DNA of 41,885 nt, taken from the NCBI GenBank assembly GCA_034437455.1, contig DAOTUB010000214.1, positions 1 to 41,885 on the forward strand. Direction: 5' to 3'. Below, piece by piece: positions 1 to 7,718 of this stretch. The position numbers and the translations under genes are program-made. Numbering within the stretch: position 1 is the first letter of the stretch; every line of letters begins with the position of its first letter. Under the pieces are notes generated by a model. It did not search any database. It worked only from the letters and a program-made list of their open reading frames with translations, and was not told the DNA's origin. Source of the DNA: DAOTUB01 sp034437455. GTDB lineage: Bacteria; Chloroflexota; Anaerolineae; B4-G1.

Positions 1-1
1 C

Positions 2-121
2 TGTTATGGCATCCTTCGGGTCGCGACTCTATTCCAACGCCTTTACCTTGACCTTGAGGGCTATCGCCAATTCGCCCAGCCGGAGTACCCCCATATGTGG
101 CCCTCCCATGCGAAATCCTAA
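2..121 (+). CDS. 3' end of an unidentified gene cut by the left edge
   Basis: A reading frame open from the left edge gives 39 codons ending with TAA at 119-121. The peptide has a protein-like composition (LFQRLYLDLEGYRQF, then AQPEYPHMW). It could be the tail of a transposase or other mobile gene, but no signature motif is visible, so no function is assigned. No other frame here is as convincing. The rest of 122-368 holds no gene, only a hairpin repeat. Confidence 0.35.
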   Translation, partial: CYGILRVATLFQRLYLDLEGYRQFAQPEYPHMWPSHAKS

Positions 122-319
122 AGAGCCACCATGTTTTACTCAACTGCGTAACTCCTAAATTGATCAGAGACGATAATGTGGGAGAGGAAAACACCTGGGA
201 GGTTCTGCGGGGAGACGATGGGGCATGGTTTCCATATTATGTACTTGTGCGATAAGGAAATTGTGGTTACAACGCTGAGGTAGCAAAAATGGAAAGGGTG
301 TATTTCATTTCGGTTGGAG

Positions 320-363
320 GTAGTCGCGGTTTCCATACCGCGCGCTATGGAAAGCGCGGCTAC
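320..363. repeat. Intergenic double-hairpin repeat, copy A
   Basis: Two back-to-back hairpins. The first is GTAGTCGCGG, loop TTTCCATA, then CCGCG. The second is CGCGC, loop TATGGAAA, then GCGCGGCTAC. The loops are reverse complements of each other and the element starts with GTAG and ends with CTAC. Related copies lie at 5824, 16211, 27133, 36009 and 40570. Confidence 0.8.
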
Positions 364-368
364 TCAAC

Positions 369-422
369 CCATTTGAAACACACCCAAATGGAAAAGCAGT
401 GGTGATCAATGATCATCACTGC
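369..422 (-). terminator. Likely terminator of the small-peptide transcript
   Basis: A 27-nt near-perfect palindrome (396-422, GCAGTGGTGATCA with its partner TGATCATCACTGC) lies 35 bases past the stop of the repeat peptide gene. On the minus strand it is followed by TTTTCC. A second hairpin follows at 369-391 (CCATTTG paired with CAAATGG). The position fits transcription termination. Confidence 0.55.
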
Positions 423-456
423 TTCCATTGGTGTTATCTCGTTCAGGAGACAGCGC

Positions 457-690
457 TCACATAGAACCCCATGCACCCGTGGCGGCCCAGGCACCGATGA
501 AGCCCACCTTGCCGATGGAGCTCATCCGGCCGATGAAACCCACTTTGCCGACGGCGCTCATCCGGCCAATGAAGCCCACCTTGCCGATGTTGCCCAGCGC
601 ACCGACGGAAGTCACAGGCCCCGCAACCACTGGCAGAACCATAACAGTCACCAAAACGAGCATTGTCAAAACCAAAATTCCCTTCTGCAT
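457..690 (-). CDS. Small exported peptide with three 12-residue repeats
   Basis: A 77-residue protein. It has a lysine near the N-terminus (MQK), a hydrophobic stretch at about residues 4-22 and an A-G site, so it looks like a Sec signal peptide with cleavage near residue 23. The mature part is small, glycine-rich and free of cysteine. It contains three copies of a 12-residue unit centred on GKVGFIGRMS or GKVGFIGAW, encoded by 36-bp near-identical DNA repeats. A strong ribosome site (AAAGGAGG) precedes the start, which supports translation. It lies 82 bases downstream of the leader-peptide-like gene and in the same direction. The family is not recognised. It could be a secreted structural or bioactive peptide, or the product of a leader-linked peptide system; the last idea rests on its neighbours only. 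Confidence 0.7.
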   Translation of the reverse strand: MQKGILVLTMLVLVTVMVLPVVAGPVTSVGALGNIGKVGFIGRMSAVGKVGFIGRMSSIGKVGFIGAWAATGAWGSM

Positions 691-772
691 TTTTACTACC
701 TCCTTTTTCTAAATTTTTAAGTTAAACCTGTTTCATCTTTACGTGTACACACATCTGCGCCTGCGTTTTTCA

Positions 773-1015
773 CTAGTTCCTGTAACTTGTACCTGGCGCA
801 GGGCTTGACAAGCCCATTACCGGCAGCAACTCGTACAACTGCGCGGCGAACTCTTGAACAGACCCTGCCTCGATGCTCATAACGGTTTTCTGTTCTACAT
901 CGGTGAGATCGAGATCGGCCAGGAGAGAATGACGCCCCCCGTTCAATAATTGTTCGCGGAACTCCGAGTCCGTCAGTGCGGCGCCAATCAGGATATGTAG
1001 TGTAGTTTCCGACAT
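773..1015 (-). CDS. Os1348-like NHLP-clan leader-peptide protein
   Basis: An 80-residue protein starting MSETTLHILIGAAL. This start is chosen because GGAGAG sits seven bases upstream; an ATG 27 bases earlier has no such site. The pattern LIGAALTDSEFREQLL, then a D-L-T-x-x-E segment, then FAAQLYELL, resembles the Os1348 family of the nitrile-hydratase-like leader peptide clan. Those leaders precede ribosomally made, modified peptides. The leader-like part fills about residues 1-65; the remaining tail (about 15 residues, Ser/Pro/Gly-rich) has no Cys and no double-Gly cleavage site. No modifying enzyme or C39 peptidase transporter is nearby, so it may be a stand-alone leader-like protein. It follows the MalT/BTAD regulator after about 200 bases and precedes the repeat peptide. 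Confidence 0.65.
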   Translation of the reverse strand: MSETTLHILIGAALTDSEFREQLLNGGRHSLLADLDLTDVEQKTVMSIEAGSVQEFAAQLYELLPVMGLSSPAPGTSYRN

Positions 1016-1080
1016 TGTTTGCTCTCCATTCCAATAAGGCACGATTCCTTATGCTCTTCAAGTGCCTTTAGTTTACTCGA

Positions 1081-1116
1081 TAGGTGTAGACGTAGGTATA
1101 GACGTAGGTGTAGACG
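1081..1116. repeat. Three tandem 12-bp direct repeats
   Basis: TAGGTGTAGACG, TAGGTATAGACG and TAGGTGTAGACG lie head to tail in the gap between the regulator stop and the leader-like gene start. They sit 66-101 bases upstream of that start on the minus strand. Twelve bases is close to one helical turn, so these could be operator iterons for the adjacent regulator. No clear -35/-10 pair was found here. Confidence 0.6.
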
Positions 1117-1219
1117 TGGAGGCAAAACAACGGGATTTCAAAAACGAGAACAGGAGTAAACAATAGGAAATATGGGCTTCCCTCCATTCCCTATCCTTTA
1201 CCTACTCCAGTGCTCTGAG

Positions 1220-4200
1220 CTAATCGAGAGGTAGCCCATCGAGGATGCGCTGGTATAGTACGGTGGTCTCAGGGGAAGGGGACGCTCCCAATTCGCGTTC
1301 CAGGATTTCGGCGCAGCGTTGGTACTGCGCGAGCGCCTGGCTCCGCTGCCCCGAGAGGGCATAGGTGCGCATTAACTGGCTGTGGAACCTTTCCCTCAGA
1401 TCATCCCTCTTTATTCCCTGGTGGAGCGTCTGGATGGCCTGGCGGTATTGCCGCCGCGCCAGCAGCCGTTCGGCCAACTCGTCCAGCGCCTTCAGGTACT
1501 GTTCCCGCAGTCTCTCGCGGAGCGGCGTGCACCAATCGTCGTAGTAATCCTCTAGGAAATCGCCCTGGTAGAGGGCAATGGCCTGCTGTAGCTGTTCTAT
1601 CCGCCGTCCCGCTCCGTTTCCTTTCAACAATCGCTCGAACTCTTCCACATCGAACCAATAGTCCAGGTCTGGGTGAATTTGGTAATGGTGGCCGTCAAAG
1701 TAAAGGGGCTCCTGCCCCAGCGCGCGCTTGAGGCGATATTTGGTGGGGTGAAAGTTGGCCTTTACCTTGGAGGCAGGCAGCTCTGGCCAGAGGACAGCAG
1801 CGATCTGATCTCGTGACCGAGAAGGATGGGTGAGCAAGTAAAAAAAGAGCTGGCGAGTCGCTGCTGCCCCCCAGTCTGAGATGGGGATTTCCTCTTCCTC
1901 GCGTTCCACGCGCCCCGGGCCGAATCCAAAGACGCGCAGGCTCTTTTTTGCCTGGGTTCTGACCTCGGGGAAGGACGTCTGTTGGAGGATTGCCCGTGCA
2001 GTTTGCTCGAAAGTACGTGCCCGGGCCAGCAGGGTAGCCAATTCCTCGTCGCCTACCCCCTGTGCGTGGGCCTGTTCCAGCAGGGGGAGCGCTCGCTGAC
2101 CCTCGACGACAAGAAGGTGTTCCCGGCTGGGCGAGTCGGCGGTGGCGACCACTTGTTGGAAGATTGCCAGCGCCTCCGTCTCCCGATCAGCCCGGAAGAG
2201 CGTCCAGGCGGTAAAAAACTGGGCGCGGGCCAGTTCGCTGTGCGCCCCAATTTGCTCCAGTCGCTTGCAGGCGTGGACCAGTCCCGTCAACCCTGCCTCC
2301 ACGTCCTCCGCCTCGGCCTGCACCAGGCCCAGCGAAGCTCCGTACCGGCCAAGCTGGTACTCGGAATGCTGTTGCTTCGCCTGTGCTATCGCTTGCTCGA
2401 TGTCCGCCTGTGCCTGAGAGTAGTCGCCTCGACGGTAGTGTGCCAGCCCCAATGCCTCCCGATTGTAGGCAGAGAGATGTCCAACGGGCAGCTCGTCGAG
2501 GATACCCTGCGCCTCCTCGAGAATCTCCGCCGCTCGATCGAGCGCTCCCAGGTCGCGGGTCAACTCGCCCAGGCTCTGAAGCGCGACAGCCTCGTGGCGA
2601 CGATTGCCGGACCTACGGGCACATTCCAGCGCCTCTTCGAGAAGACGTAGCGCCTCGCTGTATTCGCCGGTCAGATGGAGATAGTACCCCAGGTTGTTGA
2701 GCATCACAGCCAACATAGCAGGGCTCTTCAATGGCCGCTGGATCGCCACGGCCTGCCGAAGAATGACCAAACTTTCTGTCCAGTGCCCTTGCCGCCACAG
2801 GCACTCGGCTAGAGAAAGCTGAATGGAGGACTGCTCGTAGGCGCTTCCCTGTTCCCAGGAGTACGCGAGTGCCTGCCGCAGGTGCTTTTCCCCCTTCTCC
2901 AACTGGCCTAGCTGCATACAAGAGGCTCCAAGGATGCGATGGGCCTCGTAAGTGACGGGCACGCCGGTTTCCTTGACCAGAGCGAGCACTTCCTGGGCAA
3001 GAGCCAGGGCTTCTCGGAACTGCCCTTGCGCTTGCCAAATCAAGCAGCGATGCAGCAGTATGTGAGCCAGATTATGAGCGTCCTTGTTGGTTCGGTAGCT
3101 GTGCTCCGCGATCTCGGTCAGTGCCAACGATTCTTCCCATTGCCCCAACATAAAAGCGGCGCGAGATTGGAACAGCATCAGGCGCGGAGCGTGCTTGCGC
3201 TGCCGGGCCGGGAGCATCGCGCTCCACGCCATCAACGTCTCCAGGCGGCCGGTGTCGTACATATCTTGAGCGGCTGCTTCCATCACAGGTGCAGCGTCCT
3301 CGTAGGCGCCCCCGATCAGGTAGTGGTGCACGGCTTCCTCGGGGCGCTGGCGCGCCTCGAACCAATGGGCGGCGCTGCGATTCAATTCGATCCACCGGGA
3401 TTTATTCTCCCGTCGTAGCCGTGTTTGCAGATACTCTTGAAAGAGATGGTGGTAGCGATACCATTCTCCCTCTAACTGAGTGATAAATAGGTTGCGCTCT
3501 TCCAGCAACGTCAGGAAATGTTTGGCTTCTTCCAGCCCCAATGCTTCCTGGCATAGAATTGGATTCATTTCTTGGAGGGTCGAGGAGGCGGTTAGGAAGG
3601 CCTGTACGGGAGGTTCTTGGTGGGCAAAAATCTCCTGGGCCAGATATTCGTATACGGGCCGATCGGAGGCGCTGGCCTGCACCAATCCCCCAAGGATATC
3701 CTGCCACATCGTGTGAGCCGTGAGCAGGATGCCGGTGATCCAACCATCTGAATGAGTCACCAATTCCTCGGCCTCTCTCTCGGGAACGCGCAGACCATAG
3801 TTCTGTACGAGCAATCCCTGAATCTCGTCCGTGCGAAACCGCAAATCCTCTTGGCCCATTCCGCCTATCTCCCCTTTGGCTGCAAGCTGGATGATGAACG
3901 GCAACTCGGGCACAGTGCGACTGGCGACGATGAGGAGGAATTGATCGGTCTGGTGAGCGAGCAAACGAGCCAGGATTGCGCCGATCTCGGGAGCTTTTTC
4001 CATCCGATGGTAGTCATCCAATACCAACACAAACCAGCGGGGGATGACGTTCACCATCTCGTTGATCAGTACGTTGATCACGCCCGGCGCGCCATCGACG
4101 AGGTTAGGAATGGCCATCAGCGCCTGGCGCGTGCGTTCGCCAAAGTCGGGGAAACGGTGATGCAGGCTGAGGATCAGGTGCTCCAAAAAGACACGAGGAT

Positions 4201-4420
4201 CGTGATCGCTCCGATCCAGCGCATACCAGCAGACTGGATGCTCCAAGTCGTGGGCCCAGTCTAGCAGCAGGGTGGTCTTGCCGTAGCCAGCCGGCGCAGA
4301 GATTAGCACGAGCTTGTGCTCCACCATATCATACAGACGGTCGAGCAACCGCTGGCGGGTCAGCACATCTCTTCGCCGTCGGGGGAGCAATACTTTTGTG
4401 ACGAGTGTGGAAGTATCCAT
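1220..4420 (-). CDS. MalT-type ATPase/TPR regulator with C-terminal BTAD domain
   Basis: A 1066-residue signal-transduction ATPase. The N-terminus has the MalT-like opening (TKVLLPRRRRDVL), a P-loop APAGYGKTT at about 43-50, and a Walker B-like VLVLDDYHRM near 140. A long helical TPR-rich middle spans about 380-800. The C-terminus has a winged-helix segment (RQLFFYLLTHPSRSRDQIAAVLWP) followed by a BTAD domain (QAIALYQGDFLEDYYDDWC and TPR-like helices to the end). In MalT the C-terminus is a LuxR helix-turn-helix; here BTAD takes its place, a layout common in Chloroflexota. The start at 4420 (MDTSTL) is chosen for the GAGGG site upstream; it leaves 10 bases after the protease stop, so the two genes are probably cotranscribed. 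It likely senses an unknown ligand and activates neighbouring promoters, possibly the leader-like gene. Confidence 0.88.
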   Translation of the reverse strand: MDTSTLVTKVLLPRRRRDVLTRQRLLDRLYDMVEHKLVLISAPAGYGKTTLLLDWAHDLEHPVCWYALDRSDHDPRVFLEHLILSLHHRFPDFGERTRQALMAIPNLVDGAPGVINVLINEMVNVIPRWFVLVLDDYHRMEKAPEIGAILARLLAHQTDQFLLIVASRTVPELPFIIQLAAKGEIGGMGQEDLRFRTDEIQGLLVQNYGLRVPEREAEELVTHSDGWITGILLTAHTMWQDILGGLVQASASDRPVYEYLAQEIFAHQEPPVQAFLTASSTLQEMNPILCQEALGLEEAKHFLTLLEERNLFITQLEGEWYRYHHLFQEYLQTRLRRENKSRWIELNRSAAHWFEARQRPEEAVHHYLIGGAYEDAAPVMEAAAQDMYDTGRLETLMAWSAMLPARQRKHAPRLMLFQSRAAFMLGQWEESLALTEIAEHSYRTNKDAHNLAHILLHRCLIWQAQGQFREALALAQEVLALVKETGVPVTYEAHRILGASCMQLGQLEKGEKHLRQALAYSWEQGSAYEQSSIQLSLAECLWRQGHWTESLVILRQAVAIQRPLKSPAMLAVMLNNLGYYLHLTGEYSEALRLLEEALECARRSGNRRHEAVALQSLGELTRDLGALDRAAEILEEAQGILDELPVGHLSAYNREALGLAHYRRGDYSQAQADIEQAIAQAKQQHSEYQLGRYGASLGLVQAEAEDVEAGLTGLVHACKRLEQIGAHSELARAQFFTAWTLFRADRETEALAIFQQVVATADSPSREHLLVVEGQRALPLLEQAHAQGVGDEELATLLARARTFEQTARAILQQTSFPEVRTQAKKSLRVFGFGPGRVEREEEEIPISDWGAAATRQLFFYLLTHPSRSRDQIAAVLWPELPASKVKANFHPTKYRLKRALGQEPLYFDGHHYQIHPDLDYWFDVEEFERLLKGNGAGRRIEQLQQAIALYQGDFLEDYYDDWCTPLRERLREQYLKALDELAERLLARRQYRQAIQTLHQGIKRDDLRERFHSQLMRTYALSGQRSQALAQYQRCAEILERELGASPSPETTVLYQRILDGLPLD

Positions 4421-4430
4421 AGCTATCCCT

Positions 4431-5633
4431 CTATGGTTCAGTCCCGCCACATTCAGGGGGCAGTGGCTCCTGCGGATGGCGCAACAACGTCACTGCACAC
4501 TCGATCACCTCATCCTCCGCCGTAGTCTCATCGTCCTCCAGAAGCACGTCAGGAGGCACACCTCTATCGCCATACCACTGCTGCTCCGGCGATAACCATC
4601 GAGCCACGGTCATCTGTATGGCGGAACCGTCGAGCAATGGAAAGTGGACATTTATAGTCCCTTTCCCGTACGTAGTCTCGCCAATGAGCGTTCCTCTACC
4701 TCGCTCTGCAATTGTCGCGGCCGCAAGCTCTGGGGCGGAGTAGCTGTGGCCATCGATCAGCACCACCAACGGTATCTCTGTAGCAATGCCCCCACTGGTG
4801 CCGTGGAAGGGGGTCAATACACCGCCTTTTTCCTCCGAGTAAAAGAGCACCTCCTCGTCGGCAAAGAAACCATCCAAAATCTCCAGCGTCACCGTCAGCG
4901 ACCCGCCGCCATTGCCTCGCAGATCCCAGATCAATCCCTTTGGATCATGGGTCAGGAGTTCTTCAAGACCCTGCTTCGTCTCTCGAGACGCATTAAAACC
5001 GAAATCCTGCAAGTACAAATAGGCAATGTCGGGTTCGATGACGCGAGTGCTAACCAGCACCGGCGCCTTGCGCACCACGTCGAATTCGAGTATCTCGTCG
5101 CCGCGCCGCACGGTTAGATGCACGGTGGAACCCTCAGGGCCTCGAATCATCAGACTGACCTCTGTGTAGGTCGTATCCTCCTTTAGTTTCCAACCATCCA
5201 CCTCTACGACGACGTCTCCCACTCGCAGACCGGCCTGCTCCGCCGGGTCTCCCGAGTTCACGTGCGTGATCTCCAACCCTCCGTTCCGCATCTCGCCCCA
5301 CATCCCTGTCCCTGCGTGGCGTCCCTGGTCGTCTTCGCGCTTGCGAGCCACGATCTCTGGCCCGTAAAACACAGCGCGCGGGTCGCCGATGCTGTAAAGC
5401 ATGCCTCGGAGCGCGGCGTAGGACAGCTCTCTCGAGGAAGGCGTGTCGCCATTGTAATAATTGAGGATGATATTTCGCCCTTGCTCTACGAGCAGGACAT
5501 CCTCGTTCAGAAAGAACTCGCGGACGCGCCAGCCGATGAGAAACCATGCGACAGACAGGACGATCATTATGATCGTTGTTTTGTGCTTTCGTAGCTTTTG
5601 AACCAACGCCCGATACAGTTTTTGAACAGACAC
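4431..5633 (-). CDS. S41 family C-terminal processing peptidase with PDZ domain
   Basis: A 400-residue serine protease of the CtpA/Prc type. A transmembrane segment at about 20-38 anchors it with the protease outside. A PDZ domain covers about 110-190 (GLEITHVNSGDPAEQAGLRVGD). The S41 core follows: IWDLRGNGGGS at about 235-245, nucleophile Ser299 in GHSYSAPE, and general base Lys324 in GETTYGKGT. The Ser-Lys spacing of 25 equals that of E. coli Prc, so the enzyme should be active. It starts at GTG 5633 behind AAAGGAGG. A good promoter lies upstream, and the MalT/BTAD regulator follows after 10 bases. Such peptidases trim C-termini of exported proteins; acting on the peptide made downstream is possible but unproven. 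Confidence 0.9.
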   Translation of the reverse strand: MSVQKLYRALVQKLRKHKTTIIMIVLSVAWFLIGWRVREFFLNEDVLLVEQGRNIILNYYNGDTPSSRELSYAALRGMLYSIGDPRAVFYGPEIVARKREDDQGRHAGTGMWGEMRNGGLEITHVNSGDPAEQAGLRVGDVVVEVDGWKLKEDTTYTEVSLMIRGPEGSTVHLTVRRGDEILEFDVVRKAPVLVSTRVIEPDIAYLYLQDFGFNASRETKQGLEELLTHDPKGLIWDLRGNGGGSLTVTLEILDGFFADEEVLFYSEEKGGVLTPFHGTSGGIATEIPLVVLIDGHSYSAPELAAATIAERGRGTLIGETTYGKGTINVHFPLLDGSAIQMTVARWLSPEQQWYGDRGVPPDVLLEDDETTAEDEVIECAVTLLRHPQEPLPPECGGTEP

Positions 5634-5755
5634 GGGACTCCTCCTTTCGCTTGGGGAAATCAGATCTGATTGGGTTGGAGATGGTGCATTGGAGGACTGA
5701 TCCTGGATGTTATCGTTCCATCAGCGTGGCAGGGCAAATGATACTTGACGGCAAG

Positions 5756-5784
5756 ATTCTATCACAAGCTCTCTCACTCGTCAA
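5756..5784 (-). promoter_or_regulatory. Promoter of the protease-regulator operon
   Basis: Read on the minus strand: TTGACG, a 17-base spacer, TAGAAT. It lies about 120 bases upstream of the S41 gene start. Both hexamers are near the sigma-70 consensus. Confidence 0.6.
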
Positions 5785-5823
5785 ACATCTTTGTTCCAAG
5801 CAGTCGCGCTCAATACCCGTTTT

Positions 5824-5895
5824 GTAGCCGCGCTTTCCATAGCGCTTGCATTTTGTCATATGAAGCATCCTTCGCGATATAGAAATCGCGGCTAC
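5824..5895. repeat. Intergenic double-hairpin repeat, copy B
   Basis: The left hairpin is GTAGCCGCGC, TTTCCATA, GCGC. The right hairpin is CGCGAT, ATAGAA, ATCGCG, then GCTAC. The two are separated by about 25 unrelated bases. It lies between the protease promoter and the end of the cyclase gene. The 5634-5983 gap holds only this repeat and the promoter. Confidence 0.75.
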
Positions 5896-5983
5896 AACTC
5901 TCGTTTTTTCCCATAACGGGAATTGCTGGTGGGCATCGGACACTGAAGGCAATAACCAGTTGCCAGTTTCCCAATCTGCCGAC

Positions 5984-7537
5984 CTACACCTGTACGGCCA
6001 CTACCTCGAACACCGGCTCAGGCTGCGAGTGCCCCTTAAGCTCCATCATGCCCACCGAGCGCGTCTCAACGCAGCCGCACACCAACTCGTGGACTTGCTG
6101 GCAGATCAAGATCTGACCTTCACGGGCGTTTTCCTGGAGCCTCCGGCTCGTGTTCACCGTGTCGCCGATGACGGTAAAGTTCATCAGTTGCGGCGTGCCG
6201 ATGTTGCCGACCAGCACCTCGCCCGTGCTAATCCCTACCCCAAACTGAAGCTGGTAGGTTGTAGGAAGCTGGGCGTGGGACTCTTGAATCGCCTGGCATA
6301 TCCGCCAGGCCGCCCGTACCGCCCGCAGCGCGTGATCGGGTTGTGGGAGCGGAGCGTTAAAATAAGCCATCACCGCGTCGCCCAGAAACTTGTCCAGCGT
6401 CCCTCGCTCGACCAGGACCGCCTCGGCGGCCACGGTGATGTGGTGATTGAGCACGTTTACCAGTACCTCTGGCGTGACGCGGGCGCCAAAGCTGCTGAAA
6501 CCACGAATGTCGGCAAAGAGAACGGTCGCTTTCTGGCGCACGCCTCCCAGCGCGACGGCATCGGGCTGAACCATGAGTTTTTCGACCACGCTGGGGGCGA
6601 CGTAACGCTCAAACATCCCCCGAATCTGCTGCTTCTCCCGTTCTTTCGCCTCTTCGACCTGCCGCAACAGGCGGGCGTTCTCGATCGCGATGGAGGCATA
6701 ATCCGCCAATGTCGTGAGCAGCTCCTGATCGTGGTCGTCAAAAAATCGTGCCGTGACCTTGTTGCTCACTCCCAGCGTGCCGATGGACTTTTCGCCGACT
6801 TTCAAGGGAGCATAGAGCATCGCGCCGGTTCGCATGGTGCTGCCCTCGCGCATCGTGTCAGCCGCCAGTTCTCCCTCCGTGCGGCGGGACACTTGCTGGT
6901 CTTCTCCCTGGACCCGTCGCTTGCGCACGTGTTCCCGGAGCGCGCCGGTGCTCTCGTCCTCCAGCAGAATGGCGCCTTCCTCCGAGCCGGTGATGTAGAG
7001 CGCGGCGTCTACGACCCGCTCCAGCAGCTTATCCCGTTCCATCAGCGCCGTGACCGATTGGCCGACCAAGGAGAGTGTCTTGAGTTCCCGCAGTCGCTGT
7101 TCCAGTTGGCGCTTGGACTGTATCAGCCGGGCAGTGAGGGCTTCCTTCTCCTTCTGGAGCCGCACCTCCCGCAGCGCCCGCTCGATGCTCTCCAGCATCT
7201 CCTCAACCGTGAAGGGCTTGATGACGTAATCCCGCACGCCCTTGCGGAACATCTCGATGACAATGACCTCGGAGCCGTGGGAGGTCATCAAGATCACGGG
7301 GATCTCGGAGCGTTGATCGCGCAAGGCGTCGAGCACCTCAAAGCCCGTCATCTTGGGCATCTCCAGGTCGAGCAGCATGAGGTCAACGTCGCCTTCGAGG
7401 GCCTTGCGCATCCCCTCGGCGCCATTGGTAGCTTCCACGACCTCAAAGCCGTTGGGTTTCAGAATATATTCGACGACAAACTCGCGTATCTGGCGACTGT
7501 CGTCTACGACAAGTACCTGGATGTTGGACAAGGACAC
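5984..7537 (-). CDS. Receiver-GAF-adenylate cyclase fusion
   Basis: A 517-residue soluble signalling enzyme. Receiver domain at 5-125 with phospho-acceptor Asp57 (LLDLEMPKMTGFEVL), Thr85 and Lys107. A coiled coil (125-155) leads to a GAF domain at about 160-290. A class III cyclase domain fills about 330-517. Metal-binding Asp343 (FADIRGF) and Asp387 (GDAVMAYF), adenine-selecting Lys383 and Asp459 (VIGDTVN), and transition-state Asn462 and Arg466 are all present, so it should make cAMP from ATP. No membrane segment is seen. GTG at 7537 has its Shine-Dalgarno (GAGAGG) directly abutting, so a TTG two codons later (7531) may be the real start. No partner kinase is nearby. Confidence 0.92.
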   Translation of the reverse strand: MSLSNIQVLVVDDSRQIREFVVEYILKPNGFEVVEATNGAEGMRKALEGDVDLMLLDLEMPKMTGFEVLDALRDQRSEIPVILMTSHGSEVIVIEMFRKGVRDYVIKPFTVEEMLESIERALREVRLQKEKEALTARLIQSKRQLEQRLRELKTLSLVGQSVTALMERDKLLERVVDAALYITGSEEGAILLEDESTGALREHVRKRRVQGEDQQVSRRTEGELAADTMREGSTMRTGAMLYAPLKVGEKSIGTLGVSNKVTARFFDDHDQELLTTLADYASIAIENARLLRQVEEAKEREKQQIRGMFERYVAPSVVEKLMVQPDAVALGGVRQKATVLFADIRGFSSFGARVTPEVLVNVLNHHITVAAEAVLVERGTLDKFLGDAVMAYFNAPLPQPDHALRAVRAAWRICQAIQESHAQLPTTYQLQFGVGISTGEVLVGNIGTPQLMNFTVIGDTVNTSRRLQENAREGQILICQQVHELVCGCVETRSVGMMELKGHSQPEPVFEVVAVQV

Positions 7538-7635
7538 CCTCTCAAATCTGAAAACGGATCGGGTTTTCGCGTCCCCTAGTATATCACAACAATGGAGAAC
7601 AGCATAGGACGGATTGCTGTGGCCGCTTCAACGAT

Positions 7636-7664
7636 TTGCCTTGCTCGCTGGCTTGTGTTACAAT
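7636..7664 (+). promoter_or_regulatory. Promoter of ahcY
   Basis: TTGCCT, 17-base spacer, TACAAT, with an upstream TG making an extended -10 (TGTTACAAT). It lies about 55 bases before the ahcY start codon. Confidence 0.65.
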
Positions 7665-7718
7665 CGCCTTCTGGCTATCATTCAACAACCGAGATCCAAC
7701 AAGCCGAAGGAGAATCTA

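Noticed and set aside
136..336. Minus-strand open frame of 66 codons
   Set aside because: It runs through the intergenic hairpin repeat, has no ribosome site and no protein-like pattern.
5710..5952. Minus-strand open frame of 80 codons
   Set aside because: It crosses the protease promoter and the hairpin repeat copy B, with no ribosome site.
5960..7579. Long plus-strand frame of 539 codons
   Set aside because: It mirrors the adenylate cyclase gene on the other strand; high GC keeps it open by chance. The minus frame has full catalytic motifs.
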